A stretch of DNA of 64,000 nt from Gimesia aquarii (GTDB taxonomy: Bacteria; Planctomycetota; Planctomycetia; Planctomycetales; Planctomycetaceae), in the NCBI RefSeq assembly GCF_007748195.1, contig NZ_CP037920.1, forward strand, positions 558,001-622,000, read 5' to 3'. Shown piece by piece: positions 58,839 through 64,000 of the stretch. A model generated the notes under the pieces. It made no database searches. It had not been told where the DNA came from and worked only from the letters and a program-made list of their open reading frames with translations. Position 1 is the first letter of the stretch; every line of letters starts with the position of its first letter. Made by a program: the position numbers and the translations under genes.

Positions 58839-58872
58839 GGTGCCCACTCCGCCAGAAGGTGAAGTGGACACC
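58839..58872 (-). terminator. Hairpin downstream of tuf
   Basis: A 10-bp stem with one G-U pair (GGTGTCCACT/AGTGGGCACC on the minus strand). It is followed by only a weak T-run, so it may be a partial terminator or an RNA-stabilising end. Confidence 0.45.
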
Positions 58873-58900
58873 ATATTAACAAAAAGAGCAGCGCTCTTGA

Positions 58901-60097
<1,197 letters not shown>

Positions 60098-60246
60098 CTC
60101 TCTATAAAACCCCTTTTTCAAGCTTGATAAACGATCAAACCTAAACAATAAAACCAACAAAACAAATAGCGAGGTACAAACAGGAGTAACCCCTCGCACG
60201 CAAGAGGCACACACCTCCTGAAAACCACATTTTACTCTTAATCTAT

Positions 60247-60320
<74 letters not shown>

Positions 60321-60358
60321 AATTTTTATATATAACCTGAAAAGCGTTTATACTAAAA

Positions 60359-60429
60359 AGCGGGTGAAGGGAATCGAACCCTCACAACCAGCTTGGAAGG
60401 CTGGGGCTCTACCATTGAGCTACACCCGC
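60359..60429 (-). tRNA. trnG: tRNA-Gly (TCC anticodon)
   Basis: 71 nt. Acceptor GCGGGTG/CACCCGC, anticodon stem CCAGC/GCTGG with loop CTTCCAA, T loop TTCGATT, discriminator T. Corresponds in place to E. coli glyT. Confidence 0.96.
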
Positions 60430-60463
60430 GGTACTGTGACTTAACATATCTTTTGTCTCTCAT

Positions 60464-60545
<82 letters not shown>

Positions 60546-60628
60546 TCCCAACCAGCCGAAGCTGGAAATTATTAAGCCTAATGCTACATTGCTTTTACAT
60601 CACAAAACAACGCAACTCGTGGCAAAAG

Positions 60629-60701
60629 AGCTAGCGGTGGGAATCGAACCCACAACCTTCGGTTTACAAAACCGATGCTCTGCCGATTGAGCTACGCTAG
60701 C
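60629..60701 (-). tRNA. trnT: tRNA-Thr (TGT anticodon)
   Basis: 73 nt. Acceptor GCTAGCG/CGCTAGC, anticodon stem TCGGT/ACCGA with loop TTTGTAA, T loop TTCGATT, discriminator T. First gene of the tRNA-tuf unit, matching E. coli thrU. Confidence 0.96.
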
Positions 60702-60806
60702 CTGCTGACCTAAAAAACTAAGCTATTAGGCTTCAAGCCTCATGCAACCTGAACGACTCGCCTGGCTAAAGAGGTACTTTCCCCGCCAAAACTCAGTAAG
60801 CAGCTC

Positions 60807-60834
60807 AATATAGCAATCAGGCACTTGCTTGCAA
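60807..60834 (-). promoter_or_regulatory. Candidate promoter of the tRNA-tuf unit
   Basis: TTGCAA (60834-60829) and TATATT (60812-60807), 16-bp spacer, about 105 bp before tRNA-Thr. It drives the tRNA genes and probably tuf. Confidence 0.6.
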
Positions 60835-60985
60835 GTGACAATGACAGGCTGATTAAAAAAATTGTTATCTTTTCTTAATGATGTATGCCTATATGGCCTA
60901 AGATTTTCCATTCGAAACGGTCCGCTTTTGGAGACCCGAGTCAGCCCTGTTTCGGATACTGATCAAAAAAATCGTTCTGAAAAAG

Positions 60986-61019
60986 AAAAAACAGGCATGA
61001 TTTACACAAATCATGCCTG
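60986..61019 (-). terminator. Terminator of the sigma-factor gene
   Basis: A perfect 12-bp stem (60992-61003 with 61008-61019, 4-nt loop) followed by six T on the minus strand, 56 bp past the stop. Confidence 0.9.
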
Positions 61020-61074
61020 CTAAAGGGGGAAACTCACTAACAAATCCAGACAGAAATGGACTTGAGAGCCTGCC

Positions 61075-62805
61075 TTAAATTCCAGGTATTTCGACCCGTT
61101 CTACTTGGGTAATTCGTCGTAATTTTTTCAGTGCGCGAGACTCTAACTGTCTGATTCTCTCTTTTGTCACACCAAAACGATTTCCAACTTGCTCAAGCGT
61201 CTGGGGTTCATTTCGAGCGTTCAAGCCATAGCGATAGATCAGAATGTCCTTTTCGCGGCCATCGAGCTGGTCCAAAATACTCATAATCACTGCATGTTGC
61301 TTCTGGTTAATCAGCTCTTCTCGATACTGACTTTCCCTTTCGTCTGTTGATTGGAAAAAGAGCTCGTCATTACCCGTTCGGAAACGGTCCAATACCTTGT
61401 ACTCGGCTGGAATCGAACGTGCATAATTTTTCATAATCGCCCAACTTGCGTAAGTCGAGAATTTATTTCCTTTCGTATAATCAAATTTCTCGATAGCACG
61501 GATCAGAGACATATTGCCATCGCTGACCATTTCGAAGAAATTTCCTCCGGGCCTGATGTGTCGTTTCGCAATGGACACCACCAAACGGAGGTTGCTGCGA
61601 ATTAAAAAGTTTTTCACATCGGTGCTCTCATCCAGGAGCTTTTCAATCTGGTCCATATCACGTGCTTTAGGTCGATTCGGATCCAGATTTTCCTGAATAT
61701 GAAACGCTTTGTACTTAAGATAATTCAATTTTCTAAAGTAGTAAGCCTCTTCTTCCCTCGTCAAAAGAGGAATGGAATACAAGCTTGCCAGATAAGGGGG
61801 TAGTCCCGGTGGAGTACGAACTTTCTGGCTATCTTTATCGACTTCAGGAGGTGGTCCCAAAATCAATTTATCGGCATCGGGTAGCTCAAATTCATCGCTG
61901 AACATGTAGTCGATTGTTTGAGCATGCAGACGCACCGCACGCGCTTCCGAAATAATTCGGTAAATGCTTGCCTTGGTTCTGCAATAACGGCGTGCCAACT
62001 TTTCAACGGCAATACCACGTCGAAAATTGTTGTAGATATCGCGTTTTTGTTGATCAGTAATTTTTTCAGGAGCATTAGGAAAAATAGCCAATTCAGGATT
62101 CTCCCGATCAAAGTTTTTCAAAGTGTAACGAATGGTTTCAGGCGAACGATCCATGTGCCGTGCAATTCGTCGACTGACCTCCGCGGGGCACCCGCCATAA
62201 CGGGCCAGGCGTCGTGCGCGACGTAAAATTTCCTCTCGATCCTCATCACTCAGCTGGCTGAAATTCATACTGCGTGTAATGTGCCCTCGATTCTTTTCTA
62301 AAAAGCGGTCTACAGATGACTTGAGAAAACCAACACGTTTACGCCCATTGAATCGAAACCGACGACTCACCAAACCTTTGTCTCTCCAACGATCTACAGT
62401 CTTTGTGGAGATGTTGAATTGTTTGCTGAGGTCCTGGACCGTTAAGACTTCTTCGTCTATATCTTCCACATCGATCTCAGCACTGTCGGAAAGATCCTCA
62501 ATGAAACAGCGCAAGTCGTGGAATACGTCCTTGCCAGAAATCACCAGGTCAGGATAAATCTCGGAGCGATATGTGGTAATCTCCTTACAGATTTCAGGGT
62601 AAGCATAATCCTGAGTCTGTTCGATATTTGCTAAAAACTCCTCAGCGCGGGAAATCTGCTCCAGTTTCACATCTCTGGGGGCGTATTTCACCTGCTGTTC
62701 TGCCAACTGCTTGATTGCCGGATTGTGATACCTTGAGCTGATCATGTTTCCCACCCTAAAATTTTGACTTTTCTCAGTAACCAACGTGTCCTTCACGTGA
62801 CTCAT
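61075..62805 (-). CDS. Sigma-70 family factor with N-terminal helix-turn-helix array
   Basis: 576 residues from the ATG at 62805; a GTG and a TTG lie one and two codons upstream. The C-terminal half is a sigma-70: region 1.2-like YLASLYSIPLLTREEEA (about 338-355), region 2 (about 396-468, RSNLRLVVSIAKRHIRPGGN, DGNMSLIRAIEKFDYTKGNK, FSTYASWAIMKNYARSI), a very short region 3, and region 4 (508-566, QVGNRFGVTKERIRQLESRA). The N-terminal half holds a MerR/excisionase-like HTH (about 121-173, LTVQDLSKQFNISTKTVDRW) and two further HTH-like segments (about 195-232 and 250-290, the latter resolvase-like). The array may bind DNA or a partner. A typical housekeeping factor lacks it. It is a single gene with a strong terminator. 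Confidence 0.8.
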   Translation of the reverse strand: MSHVKDTLVTEKSQNFRVGNMISSRYHNPAIKQLAEQQVKYAPRDVKLEQISRAEEFLANIEQTQDYAYPEICKEITTYRSEIYPDLVISGKDVFHDLRCFIEDLSDSAEIDVEDIDEEVLTVQDLSKQFNISTKTVDRWRDKGLVSRRFRFNGRKRVGFLKSSVDRFLEKNRGHITRSMNFSQLSDEDREEILRRARRLARYGGCPAEVSRRIARHMDRSPETIRYTLKNFDRENPELAIFPNAPEKITDQQKRDIYNNFRRGIAVEKLARRYCRTKASIYRIISEARAVRLHAQTIDYMFSDEFELPDADKLILGPPPEVDKDSQKVRTPPGLPPYLASLYSIPLLTREEEAYYFRKLNYLKYKAFHIQENLDPNRPKARDMDQIEKLLDESTDVKNFLIRSNLRLVVSIAKRHIRPGGNFFEMVSDGNMSLIRAIEKFDYTKGNKFSTYASWAIMKNYARSIPAEYKVLDRFRTGNDELFFQSTDERESQYREELINQKQHAVIMSILDQLDGREKDILIYRYGLNARNEPQTLEQVGNRFGVTKERIRQLESRALKKLRRITQVERVEIPGI

Positions 62806-63549
62806 CACCAAGCTCTGTCATTCACTACGTATAAATTAGACGAATTCGATAGGAAAAAGTTCACACGTAAATAATTTTAGTCAAACAACTCTCAAATCCA
62901 CGAAAATATTGATTTCTGCAGGGTAAATTCGAATAGGTTAAAAATCATAAAGTGTTACTATTATTGAGTATAATTCAATGATGGTTGAAAAGCTGTCTAA
63001 TGACTTTGCTTAATATAAACCCGGAACTTTCTCAGTGATTCGATAAAAAGTGGCAACTCTTGAAATAAAACTTTGTGAAACATCTCACAATTAGAACTCT
63101 AGTCAATCAATGCCGCTTTTTAAGTATACACATGGAACTATACTTTAGTCAATTAAAAATATACATTTATACCCATTTTTGTTAATGGTCCGGTCAATGA
63201 TATATCCTTTCATTTTAGGACTTTTCTCGTGATGGAATGTATACGAATGGATAAAAAACTTAAGTTGTCTTTCATTGAATCCATCAAAGCCTATTTACCT
63301 TTAATTTGAGTCAGATAACATGAATAGATGAGAGTGAATTTCTACTGGGAGTGTTGAGAGTCCATTCAGCGAAAACACGCTCTTCTTTGATCTATGGTTT
63401 GTGACTCATTTGCCTATTTTTAAACGTAATCATCATCGAGCGACTACATTCAGTGGTGCTTTCTATCTATCTGTAAATCGTGAAAATGTTTGGTTGATTC
63501 CATTCCGATACCAAGCATCGTAGATTCTCATTCGGGAGCGGGTTGCATT
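62806..63549. other. Divergent gene-free stretch between sigma factor and DUF1549 gene
   Basis: 744 bp, strongly AT-rich, so it carries the promoters of both divergent genes. A TATAAT at 62969-62974 has no acceptable -35. No coding frame, repeat or RNA is supported. Confidence 0.5.
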
Positions 63550-64000
63550 ATGTTGAAACGTGGTCAATTTCATTATCACTGTTCCCACTTATTGATCCTG
63601 TTTATTACCCTGATTTGTCTAATTCTTGTTCCCATTTCCCTGGAAGCAGCTCAGAAAAAAAAGGGGAAGAAGAAAACTCCTGCGCTCAATCTGCCCCCCC
63701 TGAAAACTCAGGAGCAAAAGATGCAGCTGTTGGGATATATCAGGCAAACTATGCCAACGCACCGAATCGGACGCAGAATCAGCTTTAGTTCTGACGATTT
63801 GGATAAAGCTCTGGAGTTGGAATTAGGACAAAACACACAACGTTTCGCGAAGCAAATCGATGACGAAACTTTTGTGCGACGAGTCTACCTTGACTTGACT
63901 GGGAATCTACCAACTCCAGAAACGATTAAAACATTTATTTCCAGTCGCAGTTCAAATAAACGATCGAATCTGATAGACGAGTTACTGGAGACGGAAGCCT
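63550..64000 (+). CDS. DUF1549-type secreted protein (5' part; runs off the window)
   Basis: About 150 residues are visible. The ATG at 63550 has GGGAG-like bases upstream. A hydrophobic signal (LLILFITLICLILVPISLEA) is followed by a basic stretch (QKKKGKKK). FVRRVYLDLTGNLPTPETIK and NKRSNLIDELLETEA match the start of DUF1549 (PSCyt2) proteins, planctomycete exported proteins often paired with DUF1501 and cytochrome-type domains. The 3' part is outside the window. Confidence 0.85.
   Translation, partial: MLKRGQFHYHCSHLLILFITLICLILVPISLEAAQKKKGKKKTPALNLPPLKTQEQKMQLLGYIRQTMPTHRIGRRISFSSDDLDKALELELGQNTQRFAKQIDDETFVRRVYLDLTGNLPTPETIKTFISSRSSNKRSNLIDELLETEA

Noticed and set aside
63543-63788. 81-codon frame overlapping the start of the last gene
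   Set aside because: The frame starting at 63550 has a signal peptide and the DUF1549 motif and stays open to the window end.

Overview
The window looks like a chromosomal segment of a planctomycete (Planctomycetota), probably a lower-GC member of the Planctomycetaceae such as a Gimesia relative. This is inferred from family content: a DUF1549-type (planctomycete cytochrome-associated) protein at the right edge, a BlaR1-like membrane protease extended with secretin-like repeats, a PD40 propeller protein, many small secreted proteins of planctomycete type, and ribosomal operons with typical planctomycete gaps. No phage, insertion sequence or CRISPR array was seen.

Left part (1-27.5 kb), mixed orientation and loosely spaced: the C-terminus of a sigma-54 activator; a membrane-anchored VOC protein; a PD40 propeller protein; a blaI-blaR1 pair with two clear BlaI operators on its promoter; a DUF2617-like protein; a tyrosine-rich secreted protein; a CPBP protease and HD-GYP gene pair with a 4-bp overlap; serine acetyltransferase; an FHA/coiled-coil protein; an ExbD-like coiled-coil membrane protein; bioD; a zinc-ribbon membrane protein; a DegP/HtrA protease; RNase III; a transglutaminase-like lipoprotein; a very basic/acidic small protein; a double-BON protein; a lipoprotein; a C25 (gingipain-type) cysteine peptidase with an EF-hand; and a small putative metalloprotein with HExxH.

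Middle and right part (27.8-60.7 kb), all on the minus strand: one 33-kb translation/transcription supercluster. In transcription order it reads tRNA-Thr(TGT), tRNA-Tyr(GTA), tRNA-Gly(TCC), tRNA-Thr(GGT), tuf, rpmG, tRNA-Trp(CCA), secE, nusG, rplK, rplA, rplJ, rplL, rpoB, rpoC, rpsL, rpsG, fusA, rpsJ, rplC, rplD, rplW, rplB, rpsS, rplV, rpsC, rplP, rpmC, rpsQ, rplN, rplX, rplE, rpsH, rplF, rplR, rpsE, rplO, secY, rpmJ, rpsM, rpsK, rpoA, rplQ. It joins the classical beta, str, S10, spc and alpha operons. Internal promoters can be read before rpsL, rpsJ and rpmJ, and terminators after rplL (a branched one), rpsG and rplQ, so it is several transcription units. rpsN, rpmD, rpsD, infA, adk and map are absent from their usual places.

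Right edge: a sigma-70 family factor with an unusual N-terminal half carrying several helix-turn-helix-like segments, then a 0.7-kb gene-free stretch, then the start of a DUF1549-type secreted protein.

The most notable items are the multi-HTH sigma factor, the BlaR1/secretin-like fusion with its operators, the 62-bp rpsC/rplP overlap with an in-gene Shine-Dalgarno, the three-way-junction terminator between rplL and rpoB, and a hairpin leader before rpmJ in an alpha operon that lacks rpsD. All motif calls are by eye; no alignment or folding software was run.
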